From: Adiantum capillus-veneris
Taxonomy: Eukaryota > Streptophyta > Polypodiopsida > Polypodiales > Pteridaceae
Assembly: GCA_014529385.2 (NCBI GenBank)
Contig: CM043944.1
Span: 71,129,895-71,193,894 of the forward strand
DNA: 64,000 bases
Direction of reading: 5' to 3'
Below the pieces are notes generated by a model. That model made no database searches, was not told the origin of the DNA, and saw only the letters and a program-made list of their open reading frames with translations. Position numbers and translations under genes: made by a program. Positions 24,433 through 36,419 of the stretch are shown here, piece by piece (position 1 is the stretch's first letter; each line of letters begins with the position of its first letter).

Positions 24433-26533
24433 TCAACTAGTTTGTAAACTCCTGACACCTCTTAGAATTGGTATGATGTGGAACAAGTTCAATGGTTCAC
24501 TTTCTAATTCAAAATGGTTTTTTGGTTCTGGTGCTAGTGGTATATCCTCAGAACTGACATAATATAGTTTGATCTTGGTCCCATTGTAAACTCCACGCAA
24601 CAATAATCCAGATAAGTCCTTTAATCTTACTATTTTATTAGAAAATACCCACTCAACTTCATAGGGTCCATGCAATGCTATTTTAGCTTTAGGTTTCTTT
24701 GGTCCCAGTTTTGATTAATATAACAATACCATATCACCTTTCTTGAACTCTCTAACCTTGATTTTACTATCATGCCAATGTTTCCTCCTTTGTTAAACAA
24801 GTTCCTTTTGCAACATAGCCCTTTGTCTGATCCCATCCAACTGCAATAACTCATCCAACCTCTGTTTCAAATTTTGATCAAAATGCATCCCATGTTTCAC
24901 TACCAGTCCGAGACTTGGAATTGCAAACTCCATCAAAACTATTGTCTCTGTCCCTAAACCATTCTGAATGGTTTCATTCCAGTAGTGACCTTGTAGACAG
25001 TTTGATAGACGTGGTTCTTTTTTAATTATCCTCCAATGATGGTACAAAGCTCCTCCAATGATGGTAGAATTTAGACTCTTAATATCAGTGCCTTTTTCTT
25101 TTCCTGGGACCAATCCTCTAGAAATCCTCCCATCTGAAGGAATCCATAGACATCTTTTCATTTTGGATCTGGTCTGTCCTCAACTGCATTCTGCAAAAGT
25201 TCAACATCCACTAATTCATCTCTTAGTGATGATTTTGAATAACCTTCTGAGCTTTTGGAAAGAAAATCAGTACCACCACATTGTGTTTTTCCTAGCTTGC
25301 GAAAGATTTTGAATTTGAATTCCATCAGAACATCATTCATCCAATAAGACTTTCCTGAATAATCACTTTGTTAATTAGAAAGATGAGCTCTTGATGATCC
25401 ACATAGAAGTGAAACAACTTTCCTAGCAGATAATGCATAAACTTCGTAGCACTCAACACCATTCCTAGTGCTTCTCTTTTGATGGTAGAATAGACCTGTT
25501 CAACCACGCTAACTCACAAAGTAGTCTGAAAAGTATGTCTTCCCATCTGGTTGGGCCAATATAGCTCCCATTTCCATTCCAGATGTATCAACATGCACAA
25601 GGAAAATCACATCCCAGTTTGGTTGGCAAAGAATTGGCTTCTTGTTGATTGCATCCTTTACGCACAGGAAAATTTGCTCACATTCTTGGATCTAGATGAA
25701 CTTATTCCCTTTCTTGGTTAATTCATATAAAGAAAGTGCTTCAGTTGCAAACGTATATGAATAAACAGTCTATAGAAATTGATGTATCCCAAAAAAGAAC
25801 TTAGTTCAGACACTATCCTTGGCGCTCTGGCTTGCTGAACACACTTCACTTTATCACTGGCCATTTCAATACCATTTCTAGAGTTGATGTGTCTGAGAAG
25901 TTACACTTTCTAGACCATAAACATTGATTTAAAAGGATTCAAGCATATTATTTTCTCTTTGCACCTCTCAAAGAACACCTCCAAAAATAACAAATGCATC
26001 TTCTCAATGGAAAAAATGGTGAAGTCAGCTACAAATATGGCAAAAAAATTGTGCAAAAACTCATTGGATATTTCCATCATACATCTTTGGAAGGTTGCTA
26101 GAGCATTGAATGGTCAAAATGGCATGACTAGGTACATAAATGCTCCCCATTGCTAGTGTGATGAATGTTGTTCTAGCCCGTTCCTCAAGTGCAATCTTAA
26201 GTTGATTGTAGCCACTGTATCCATCCATGAAGCTGTACATTTTGTGGTCTGCAATCTCATCCGGTAACATGTCTGTAAAGGGTAGTGGAAAAGAGTCCTT
26301 GATGGTATGAGGATTTAACTTCCTGTAGTCCACACATACCCTTAGTTTTCCATTCTTTTGGGGACTACCAATATTGGCCAGTCACTGCTTGCTACCTCTG
26401 CTATGAACCGTGCCTTGAGAAGATTTTCTATCTCCTCCCTCTTTGACTTTCTTGGCATAGTTGGTTTCATCCTGTATCTCTGTGATCTAATTGGTCTGGC
26501 ATCAGGCTTTAGTGGTATTTTGTGTTGGCACAC
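24433..26533 (-). pseudogene. Ty3/gypsy pol remnant: RT, RNase H, integrase C-terminus
   Basis: Read on the minus strand. 26533-26342 gives HKIPLKPDARPIRSQRYRM and SSDWPILVVPK, the start of Ty3 reverse transcriptase. 26333-26061 gives MDYRKLNPHTIKDSFPLPF and SFMDGYSGYNQ, with the first catalytic aspartate. RNase H follows at ~25500-25160 (YSTIKREALGMV, then FYVDHQELIFLINK, then a decayed GKTQCGGTDFLS). Most of integrase is deleted. Its C-terminal end remains at 25161-24793 (FDQNLKQRLDELLQLDGIRQRA) and 24750-24433 (HDSKIKVREFKKGDMVLLY, HGPYEVEWVFSNKIVRLKDLSG, YNGTKIKLYY). Frameshifts, stops and the integrase deletion mark it as dead. No LTRs could be paired with it. Confidence 0.85.
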
Positions 26534-27439
26534 TTTTGGATCTACCCCTTTTAGAGAGCATTATGTTCTTAGGAAAATACGTTTTTGTATTTCTAAAATA
26601 GTGTCAAGTGTATGCATGATAAGGTGTATCCACTTTCAGCAGTTGCACCCACCAAGACAACCAAAAAACAACCTCCTTTTTGCCACTCTTATGTACATTT
26701 GACTTGCTTGCACTTACTTTTAAGATGCAAAATTTGATAGCCACACAAAGCACATAGTTGCAAACACAATTGAAAGCTCCGAACTTCATTTTTTCACATC
26801 TAAATGGCACTTTTATTATGCAAGGACTAATCTAGTTCAGCCTGTCACACCTTGTCACAACATTGTGACCTTGATGAAGAAATACTAATAAATTTTTATG
26901 GGCTTTTCTTCTTTACTTTTCCTTTTTCACATAAAATGGTCATTTTGGCAATCAATTTTACTTGATTTATTGATAATTTGTTGGATCTTTGCATAATTAT
27001 TATTCATTTTTCTTTGTTATAATTTCTATTTATAAATACCTATTTTTTTAGCACCAAATATCTAATAATGTAGAACTTATTTTGCAAGATCCAATGGTCA
27101 TTTGATAGATTATGACCCAAGGAATGTGACCATGTAAAAAAATTATACTTCAACAATTCATTTTTTAAAGATCTACCTTAGAAAATAACAAAGACTGCTT
27201 AGAGGACCTTGATATAGTTTTTTTAAAAATATAATAAATAATGTACTTTGCCAATCATGTTGATTTTCATATATGTCATAACTCTTAGTGTAAGGTCCTC
27301 ATAGAAAAAAATTTGAATCAATTTGAGTGAGGAAAAGAAACTTTTACATTGTTTTAGCTTTTTTCACTTGCACCATTCACTTGAGGTGTACCTCCCTAGG
27401 TTTGGTAAAATACCAAACCTAGAAATTTTGACACTTGTC

Positions 27440-27965
27440 AACCAACCATGGCTTGGTCCTACTCTCCCAATTCTAGTTGGCTAGTCCACCTCATACAAGA
27501 AGGCCGCCATGTCACCAAAGTTCCATGTCATCATCCCATCTCACCTTCCACATCACCACAGTCAACACTTTGACCTTAACACTTGGCTTGCCATGTCACT
27601 CTAATTGCCAACTCATCCACCACCCTCCACTGCAACCTTACACGCCATTTCACCTTAAGTACCATGTCATCCACCACTTCACAGGCCAGGTGTAAGTAAT
27701 GCTTGCATGGCTAGCCACATCACTGGCGAGCTCATGAGCAACCAAGCATGCGACATTGCCACCTCGCCAACTCATCAACCTTCTTTTTTGCCACCTAATC
27801 ATTACATGTCATCATTTTGACACGTCATCATATGACATGGTAGATGAGGAGATCCCCTTCGCCACCTCATTGTTCCACCTTTGCATTCCATGTCATCAAT
27901 CATCCACATCAGCTTGCCACATGGATGACCATGTCATTCATGCATGGCCACCTCAATAGCCATGT
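27440..27965. repeat. Degenerate CCATGTCATC-rich repeat
   Basis: The words CCATGTCA, CCACCTCA and CCACATCA recur every 15-40 bp through about 500 bp, on a pyrimidine-biased strand with almost no G runs. The period is irregular, so it is a decayed minisatellite or a composition effect. Confidence 0.5.
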
Positions 27966-28636
27966 CATTTTTAATTTTTTTTGAAATACTATAAATAAAT
28001 AAAAAATCAAGATACCTCAACCTAATTATTTACGTGGAAATTTAATCAAAAGAATAATATTTTTATGTAATTTTTATTTTTAAAGTGTAAATTAATAATA
28101 AAATCCTATTTATTTGAAATATCATTGGATCACAAAAAATTTGTGATTTTTTAAAATAGCTTTTGGTTTACTTATGCACACGGGTTTGGGACCTTCCGTA
28201 TCAATACAAGAAGCATGTAGCAGCTCGTAGCAGGAAAAACGTCTGTTGGGTTTCTTGATCACACCACAGCTCGGACGTGAGCTCATCATCATTGACGCCT
28301 TGGCCCCATAAATGGTTCGGCCATCACTCATCACCTACCAAGCCCCGTTGGGCCACCCCGAGCGCACCGAGCCCCGTGAGACCCAAAAATGGTTCGAAAG
28401 TAGCCAAGCCCATCGGCGAAAGGTAGCATTGGAACTCCCCCGAGGAGGGGATTGCATCCCAACATCACAAGAGGGGTGGGGGGAACTCGTCGCCTCACCT
28501 CACCCATCCCTTGCTCCACGGTCCACCCGTTCTCGCCTCCACTAAGAATCACTACACTTATAGTTGCACACAATTGGGCGTGGGCTGGAAAATCCCCCAA
28601 GCACCATGGTAACCTGGATAAAAATCCCACTTGTGA

Positions 28637-28933
28637 ACTGTCATAAAATCTAATATCTAATATCTAACCAACCCAAATGATTTTTTCATATTGAACTGAT
28701 CACTTAATGTGGGAGAATAAACGGGAACAAGGGTTAAGATATAGACATGTGCTTATAGATCTATCTCAACATGGGGCCAATGGTAAAGGGGCCCAAATGA
28801 GAGATGGTCTATCAAAGAGAAAGGCTAACCAATGGAGCATAAGACCTTAGGGTTAGCTTCATTAAAAACGTCCAATAATGTGTGTAAAATTCCTTTGACC
28901 TTAGGTAAGCTAGGGCTGAGCTTGAGGCGGGAA
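28637..28933 (+). repeat. Partial second copy of the Ty3 LTR (inverted)
   Basis: From TGTCATAAAATC at 28637 it matches the minus-strand LTR at 7077-5647 for about 300 bp. Shared blocks include AATGTGGGAGAATAAACGGG, AACAAGGGTTAA, TAGACATGTGCTTAT, CAAATGAGAGATGG and CCTTTGACCTTAGG. Similarity fades after 28933. The two copies lie in opposite orientation, so they come from separate insertions or a rearrangement. No internal region follows. Confidence 0.8.
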
Positions 28934-29080
28934 CCCGACTTGGTGAATTCAAGGTGACTTGTGTATTTTCAGTTTCTATCAGTTGATCTTGTTTTAGAAA
29001 GTGTTTTAGTGTGTTTTCATTGCCAATTTTGTGTCCATTGTAAGAGGGTATTGTGGTGAGAGGTCTCCCACACCCTAAGA

Positions 29081-29106
29081 CAGTGTGTGTGTGTGTGTGT
29101 GTGTGT
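29081..29106. repeat. (GT)n microsatellite
   Basis: About twelve GT dinucleotides in GACAGTGTGTGTG...TTGGC. Confidence 0.9.
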
Positions 29107-29470
29107 TGGCAATGTTTAGCATTCACTAAGCATTGAGTGAGTTTTGTACAAGCTCTATGATAGCATCATAACGAACCATCTCCATTTTCAAGTCACAAAT
29201 AAGGTATCACACAAGATCCATTCGTCTCTCTCTTCCCTTTGCTCTAGCTCTCTCTAGTCCATTTTGTGTGTGTCTTGGTGCGAGGTTGCTGGTGTGTGTG
29301 TTTTGTGGTGTATCTTCTTGGTTGTAAAAAAATCTCTCTTACATCCTAGTTCGCATACCATAACTAGGTGGTGCCCCTATCTTGTTTCGGTTTGGTTGTG
29401 GGTTTGTTGTTTTGTTGTGCTTGTGGTTGCACCAGCCCCAATTGAGTAGCACGGGAGCCTTGAGGGGTGT

Positions 29471-31343
29471 TTAGAGGTCGCCTCTCTTGTTGCCCGCCCT
29501 AGACCGCCTCAGTAGCATTTGGCAAATTTTATATAACATAGCACATGACAAATTTGGTAGACTTTTAAAGAATGACATGGCACCCTTTAGGGTTTTCAAC
29601 ATGTATTCTTCAGTTGATGGTCCATTTTTGGGAGCAGGCAATCTGGGGTATTTCATCCAAGTTGGCCGCTTCTTTAGTAGTGCCTCATGTGCTACCCAAG
29701 TCCTTACTCTTGGTACATGAAAGAAGGTAGGATCCTTTTGCAGGGCCGTAGGTGCTCTTGTGAATAGAATCAAGTACCTTGGGTTCTTGTTCAGCCAGCT
29801 TAACCTCCACTTTGGGTGCTCTTTATTTGCGTCCTTGACTTGCATGTCTATTTAAAGTCTTGCTTTTACTTGTAGCAATTCAACTTTAATTAGAGGGTAG
29901 GGCAGGGATTGTCGGTGCCATTGCGCATTTATTTGATTGGGAGTGAGTTGTGTGACATTGATAGAATGAAGTACTCTCAGCTCCCAATGCATTGCTGCCT
30001 TCCACTGCTCATCTACCTCTAGTGTAACTTTTTCCTTTACTGCATCTTCTTCAGCCTTTGAGAGATGGACCATGGGCACTGTGTCTTCTTCTGTAATGGA
30101 TACCTGAAATTCTTCCTCGTCGCTCAGCTCTACTGCGGACTGTGTCTCCATGTCAGCAAATGATACTGAGGGGATTTCTATCTAAGGTGGCTCTGAAGTG
30201 CCTGCCTCTTCTTGTGTTTTTGTCCTTCCCTCTCTCAATAGCTGGTTGACTCGTTTGAGTTCAGATATCTCCTTCAGCAACTCGTCTTTTCTCTGGACCC
30301 GCATCAAGGCCAGGTCTCTGGACTGAGACTGCTCTAATTTCAACTCCAGATCGAGGTCTTTATTTTTCTTTTCTAACGTCTTGTAGACCTCGTCTGTTCC
30401 CTTGATCGAGGCGACGAGTGGATTCTCTTGTATTTGCCGCAAGAATATTGCCTGATCATTGGTTCTTTGTTATGAGTACTGTAGGGAAGCATTGGACACA
30501 TCTAACTGTACCTGTATCTTTTGAGATGATAGAGTGGTAGTTAGAAGTTCATTTGTCACTTTCGTTAGCTGATCATCCTTGGCTTTGCATGCATCTGACA
30601 GTTTGGTAAGCAGATCACCCAGTTCCTCCATTTCTTTCTGCTGCTTATCTCTTGCTAGCTGATGTTGTTCAGCTTCCGCTCTTAACTCCTGCACTTTACT
30701 CTGAAGATTAGTGATGACATTAAGTCTATCATCTAGCTCCCCTTGGAGTGCATCAATCAGCATCTCTAACTCTTTGGCCCGTGTGCTACAGCCAAGTGGT
30801 GCTGAGCGAAGTCTTTCTGTCATCTCCTGCATTTGCTTAGCATAATTGTTCACTTGCAAGATGACTTCATCATTTGATTGCCAATATTCAGTTTGAGTTA
30901 TTTGTCTTGATGTTTTTGCAAATTCTTTTACCTTTGGCTGTGTCATGGCTGCTGGTTGTTGCTGTTGCCCTTGTGTCGGCTGATCTTTTTCTATTGAGGT
31001 AGAGAGTTGTGCCTCGGCCTTACCTTGCTGTGTTGAGGTAGAGGGTATTTCCTTAGCCTCTTGTTCTCTTGTGTGCTCAAATTTAGTGGAGTACTGTTCT
31101 GGTGCAAGACTAGCTGCCTTTTCTGTCTCTGGCTCTTTCTCTATTTGCTTCTCTTGAGTAGGGACATGTGCTTGTTGTGCTGTTTCCACGGCTTCTTGCT
31201 GTTCAGATTCTTGCATAGCTTCATCTTCTTTTTCCTGTTTAGCTTCTGCTTCTTTTGTTGGCTCATTTTTTGTGTCTTTACTACCGGTGATGGTGGTGGG
31301 CTCGGCATTCGTTGGTCTTGGTGTTCAGAGCCAGGAGAAGGGG
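29471..31343 (-). pseudogene. C-terminal part of a coiled-coil, E/Q-rich transposon-type ORF
   Basis: One minus-strand frame runs from about 31310 (PRPTNAEPTTITGSK, EAEAKQEKEDEA) to 29471, with stops at 30470-30472, 30182-30184 and 29852-29854. The first part is Q/E/T-rich (TQGQQQQPAAM). A long coiled coil follows (~30800-30250: RAKELEMLIDALQGELDD, KVQELRAEAEQHQLARDK, KDELLKEISELKRVNQLL). The last ~210 residues are globular and basic (KWRLSWLNKNPRYLILFTR, KRPTWMKYPRLPAPKNG). This is the same layout as the ORF at 24010-21446. Its N-terminal part probably lies at 47290-46972 and 42410-41312, split off by two DNA transposons. Function unknown. Confidence 0.5.
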
Positions 31344-31363
31344 TGAAAGCATGAAATGGTGGT
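31344..31363 (+). repeat. Candidate left terminal inverted repeat
   Basis: TGAAAGCATGAAATGGTGGT, inverted at 41292-41311 with three central mismatches. Confidence 0.4.
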
Positions 31364-31679
31364 CAGTTTTAAGGGCTTTTCTAGGTGGTTTTTGAAGTAC
31401 TTCTCAAGTTTTATTTGTTCCCTTCAAATAATTTATCGGGGTCATGGAAAATTGCAAGAAATGGAAAATGCCGCCACTTCAAGAATGCCATCATTTTTTG
31501 AAATTGTTTACGGGTAGAAGGTGACTGTGACTTCTCTTGCATGCCATTCTACACAGCAGGAAGCTACCCACGCACTACTGCATCTTCATGCACCCTGCGT
31601 GAACAGAGCGAGGAGGAAGTGCAGATGCCTACCCTCTCTGTGCGACCTCAATCTTCACCGGGTACTGTAATCCAATCCA

Positions 31680-31680
<1 letters not shown>

Positions 31681-31730
<50 letters not shown>

Positions 31731-31746
31731 TCTCTCTCTCTCTCTC
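31681..31746. repeat. Poly(C)48 followed by (TC)9
   Basis: Forty-eight consecutive C (31681-31728) are followed by a TC tract. Its exact length is probably unreliable in any assembly. Confidence 0.9.
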
Positions 31747-31821
31747 GTTGTAGTTGAGCAATGTGTTTGTTTGAGGACATTGTGAATCATGGATTGTGTT
31801 TTTTTGTTTGTACAGTAATAT

Positions 31822-34800
31822 GAAGACTCGACCACGAAAGTGCACCATGGCAGCAGCTGATGGTGGTTCAGCTAGCATGCTTTCATCTAGTAGCAAGCCT
31901 AGGAGCTCCACAACATTGGGCATGAAGTCTGAAACTATCGGCGAAAAAAGCATTGGTACATATCAACTCCGTCTCTTCAATTGTAGCAATGTTCTTTTCA
32001 ATGCTTGTTTATGTTTGTTTACTATGTCAAATGTGGTTTGTAGCAAGATCTTCCTGGAGGATTCAATACCCTAAGCAAACTCGATTTTTCTACACACGAG
32101 AGGAGTTGCATGAGGAGTATGGTTTAAGCTTGGAGGGAAAGCTCTACTAGCACCTCAGTGAGGTTGATGTCACAGATCAGGATTGGTTTTCGGTCTTCAT
32201 GAAGAAAAGGGAGAAGGGCTCTAAAATATTTCTGCATATGATGCGACCTGAGTTTGTAGACGAATGCAGGTTACTGTTTCACAAAGTCTACCAAAGCATG
32301 CCAGCCAACAAAGAGATCACACACAAATTTGCAACGTTGTTTGTGTACGAGCGATGCCCAGCTGCTCGGCAAGATCCTGCAGGTCGAAAGGTTGCATGGG
32401 CTGCTTTAGGTGAACAGGTTTTGGACCATTGCAAGAAGCTTCCGGGTGGCATCGACAAGAAAGTAAAGATTTGGCTGGAGAATAATGAGGGGACATCACT
32501 TCAGCCCCTTCGTCTTGACAATGTCGGGGCAAGTCATAAAAGTGGGCAAAATGCTCTCTTATCTGGCAGCACTTCTCTAGTTAGTGCCTCCTTTATAAGC
32601 CAGCAAGTAAATGCACAGGTGGAGCAGATTCTGGATGCAAAAAGGGATGCATTAAAGGTTTTGAACACAACATTGGATAATGTGAGAGTAGAGCTACAAG
32701 ACAGGAACCAAAGTATGTGGAAGATACAAGGGACATCTTTAGCCGCGGCAGTGCTTCAGGGGCAATTGCAAGAGCTCCAGATATTGCGGTCCAGCATGAA
32801 GGGAGTTGTCGATACTGACCCTGATTTTTTGGTGATTGAAGGCAAGATGGCTGCTCTAACTAGTGCACTCACAGCTCTTGGGGCCGATGCAAGCAGCTGG
32901 AACATAAGAGATGAGGTGGATCGTCTCCAGGTATGTGTCGACCAAGTCAAGGCAGGATTTTTGTTTATGTGGTAATGCCCTAGGTACTTGACATGGTACT
33001 CTCTTCTATTTAGGTGCTTTTGTTTTCCATGCCAGTTATTTCTATTTATGTGGTAATGCCCTAGGTACTTGATATGGTACTCTTTTCTATTTAGATGGTT
33101 GTTTTTGTCATGCCAGTTATTTCTGTTATGGTGCTAAGTGCCCAACATACCTGACATGGTAGTTTTTTCTATTGTGGGATTCTATCATGGTAATAGTGCC
33201 CAAGGTACTTGGCATGGTAGTTTCTTTTTACATTCTTTTTGTTATGGTGACATTGACCAAGTACTTTTCCATGGTGGTTTTTTTTGCTATGAGTATTTGT
33301 TTTTTCCATGGAAGTTTGTCTATTATTGTGGTACTTGTCATGGTAGTTTTTTCTACCATGACAGGTGTAGGGGTCATGGCTATTTTTCCAGGTATCATGT
33401 AATGGCCAAAATGCCTGTCATGGTACTTCGTTTGATCATGGTGGTGTTTTTTTCATGGCAGTATTTCCTGCTATGGTACTTTTCTTTTGCTATTGTTGTA
33501 GTGAAGGTACTTTTCTACTATCCATGGTATATTTCATTACCTTAGAGGTTTTTTGGAAAGCCATCTCTGTTGTGGTGGCAGTGCCCAAGGTACTTTTTCA
33601 TGGTTTTTTTTGCTATGGTTGATTGTTTCTTTAAGGAAGTTTTTTGCTATTGTGGTTGTGCCCAAGGTACTTGTAAAGGTAATTTTTCCTATTAAGGTGG
33701 TTGTACGGTCATTGCTTATTAGTGTGTAGTGTCCAAGAAACTTGTCATTGTAATTTGTTTTTGGTCATGGTGGCTTTTTTATCATGATAGTCTTTCCTGT
33801 TATGGTAGTAGCTTTTGCCTTGATGTTTTTAATGGAATGGCAATTTTCTGTTATGGTGGTAGTGTCCAAGGTACTTTTCTACTTGCCATGGTATTTTTAA
33901 TTTCCTTGGAGGTTTTTTGGAGTGTCCAAAGTACTTTTGTATGGTAGTTTTTTCAGTCAAAGGTACTTGTCATGGTACTTTGTGTTGTAATGGTGGTTCT
34001 CATATCTAATCCCTGTGGGCCTTTTGTTCTTCATTTGTCATGCAGAAAGAATTGACTGACTTGGAAGCATCAACGAGTACGTGTGTGCAACAGATCAACT
34101 TTTGTGAGAGCATGTTGGAGCAGGTGAAGGCTGGTGACACAATGTTACTGCTTCTGACAACTGGCCAGCACTTGAGCCACTTGCAGGCTACATTCTCTGT
34201 TCCAGGACCATGTGCTGCATGTGGTCTTGCATTCATGGCTTCCCATGTGGTTTGTGTATACACGCTAGCATGTGGTCATGCATACCATGCTCTGTGTTTT
34301 GCTGCCTGGCTTGGATCAGAGACGGTATGTGCGGACACCTCTTGTAAGAGTAGTATTCCAGATTCACTTAAATCAATGCTCCTGCATAGAGGTTGGTTAC
34401 CGTTGCTTCCAATATCATATAAATCCAAGAACAGTTCAGGTTGCCTTGAAGTATCTGTTGATTGCACAAGCTTAAACATCACTGATGTGCTTGCAGGTTG
34501 TGGCCATATTCCTTGTGTGGCGCTGAAACAGGATGACGTGCCAAAGGTTGTGCTACAAGCTACTCCTGAAGCCCATAGTGTGTACTCCAGTGAGGGCACT
34601 CCAGTTGTGAAGGTAGACCCCCCTGCAAGCACAGCATCAGTTGAGCCACAACCAAGCGAAAGAAGTCCAAAGGAAGATGCAACGGTTGACGATGCGAAGG
34701 CAATAGCGCAAGAGGGAGTGGATGCAGTGCAGCGCATGGTAGCTGGTGATGAGAATACAGATTCTCCCATCTTTCTGAGTGACATGGTGAAGGTGTCAAA

Positions 34801-36108
34801 GAAGCGCAAGAAAAACAGTGATGGTAAGTGGTAATGGTATTGGACTTGTCAACTTCTATGCAATGTCTGCATGGGGCTGATGTGTTGTTTTATGACATAG
34901 GTGGATCTTCCAAAAAGAATAGACCTTCGGAGTCCACACGTTCAAAGCACCATGCTCATCATGCAGATGGAGATATGGAAGAGAGGGAAGCATCCAGATC
35001 ACCTCCTGCCGTGAAGAAGACTCCCAGAAAGAGTACTCCCCTCCGCAATCCTTCTAGTGTTTCCCACCCCCCCAAGCCTCGAGTTTGCAAGAAATCGTGA
35101 CTCTTCAATTGTAATACAAGAATCTGTGATTCTTGATTTTGAATGCAAAAGAAACTTTTTTGTTGGCCTCTATGTTTTTGTCGCTTTTATGTTTCATAAG
35201 CACAATGTCTATGTTTTTGTCGGCCTCTATGTTTTTGTCGCTTTTATGTCAAATATTGCCTTGTGTTTATTTTTCAATGTTGAATGCTGTCTTTTACAGA
35301 GTGTCCAAAGGAAAAGGGGACCCTCAAGCTGCCCGTAGAGGAAATCATCATCATCAGAGATCCCCCAAAGTACATTCCCCCAATTATCTCCTCCTTGCCA
35401 TATGATGATCCAACCCGATCAGTCCTCATATTAGATCTTAATGGTGTACTTTGTCTTACATGTACACCTAATAAGCATGACCCTTCGTCTGTCCCCGATA
35501 TTGAAGCTACATCATTTGTCAAGCATGAGGAGGCAGATGGCAGGTACCTGTTTGTTCCGAAAGATGCACAGGATTTTATTGCATGGGTTGTGACATGTGC
35601 AAATGTATACATATGGAGCAGTGCAATGCTCAGCAGAGTGGGCTCAAGAATTCGAAGATGTTTTCCCCAGGTTCACAGTTATATTAGTGGATGGGCTGGA
35701 CAACAATTATGTGATGTGGGTAGTTATTGTTTTGGTGGTGGAAGGTCAGCATTTTTCAAGGTATTGCAGAATTTTTTGGTGAAGTTGCAGCGGTATGATA
35801 CCAGCAATGTCCTTTTAATTGACAACAGTTCCTATAAATGTCATTATAATCCCAGAGGTACTTACATCATAGTGCCTGGTATTGAGCACCACTCTAGCCA
35901 ATACTTGTCAAAAGATCTAAAGGCCTGGCTAGAAGGGTGGCAGCATGCTACGGATCGTCCTGCCTTGGCGGACACATTCAACAAACCAAAACCTACTGAT
36001 GACGACAAGTATGTATTCACAGCAATTGCAAAAGGGTTTCAAAAGACATCGTGTGATGCGTACTTATGTGGGCCACAGCTCATGCCCATAGAGTGCAAGC
36101 GACGATGA
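31822..36108 (+). CDS. Multi-exon gene: unknown domain, RING-like cysteines, FCP1/NIF-like HAD domain
   Basis: Exon evidence: a short 5' exon (31822-~31954, MKTRPRKCTMAAADGG, donor unresolved); exon ~32049-32930, with donor CAG/GTATGTG; exon 34046-34823 after CATGCAG, in phase, with donor G/GTAAGTG; exon from 34901 after GACATAG, in phase; exon 35300-36108 after TTTTACAG. An in-frame TAG at 32148-32150 (LYxHLSEVD) breaks it. The first long exon has MMRPEFVDECRLLFHKV and later coiled-coil-like sequence (family unknown). The 34046 exon carries CAACG...ACGHAYHALC...CADTSC, a RING-like spacing. The last exon is FCP1/NIF-like: LILDLNGVLCL (~35425-35457), VYIWSSAM, LLIDNSSYKC. The junction between the 34901 exon (stop at 35098-35100) and the FCP1 exon is unresolved. 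A donor at TCTA/GTGTTT would fit the phase. Otherwise these are two genes. It converges with the transposase gene. Confidence 0.6.
32931..34045 (+). repeat. Intron filled with CATGGTA/GGTACTT repeats
   Basis: Between donor GTATGTG and acceptor TTGTCATGCAG the sequence is a degenerate array. GTCATGGTA, CCAAGGTACTT and TTTTTTCTATT recur at irregular 40-120 bp spacing for about 1 kb. Open frames rich in F, V and W here are by-products. In composition it resembles the arrays at 36.4-37.2 and 39.2-39.98 kb. Confidence 0.75.
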
Positions 36109-36419
36109 CGTCCCTTGATTTTTTTAGGATGACAGATCCTCTATGTACCTTTTTGTAACTAAACTAAACCCGTGCCAGAACCTTGTATATTTATATGCTA
36201 CTTTCCATGTGGAAACAAATTTTTTGGCTTCATTTTGATTGCCATTATAACTGATGTAATGACTCTTCGTCAAATTGTTGAAGATGAAATATATTCCAAC
36301 TGGTTGGATGCGTTGTCTTTGTGTCCCAACATTGAAGTGTTATCTTTTTGATTCAAGTAGTTTAAGACTGTTCAAGTGTCCAAGCATTGAAGTGTTATGT
36401 TTCTGATTCTGTTATTGTT

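Larger units (their letters stand above)
26534..29470. other. Repeat-rich intergenic DNA, no gene recognised
   Basis: 26.8-27.4 kb and 27.97-28.15 kb are AT-rich and featureless. A CCATGTCA-rich minisatellite, a partial Ty3 LTR and a TG tract are listed separately. 28.15-28.63 kb is GC-richer with overlapping frames on both strands but no motif. Confidence 0.45.

Noticed and set aside
31629-31953. Poly-Pro and poly-Gly open frames at 31541-31753 and 31629-31953
   Set aside because: Generated by the poly(C)-(TC) tract.
33138-33947. F/V/W-rich open frames on the plus strand
   Set aside because: They lie in the intron between GTATGTG (32931) and TGCAG (34045) and reflect the T-rich GGTACTT/CATGGTA repeat.
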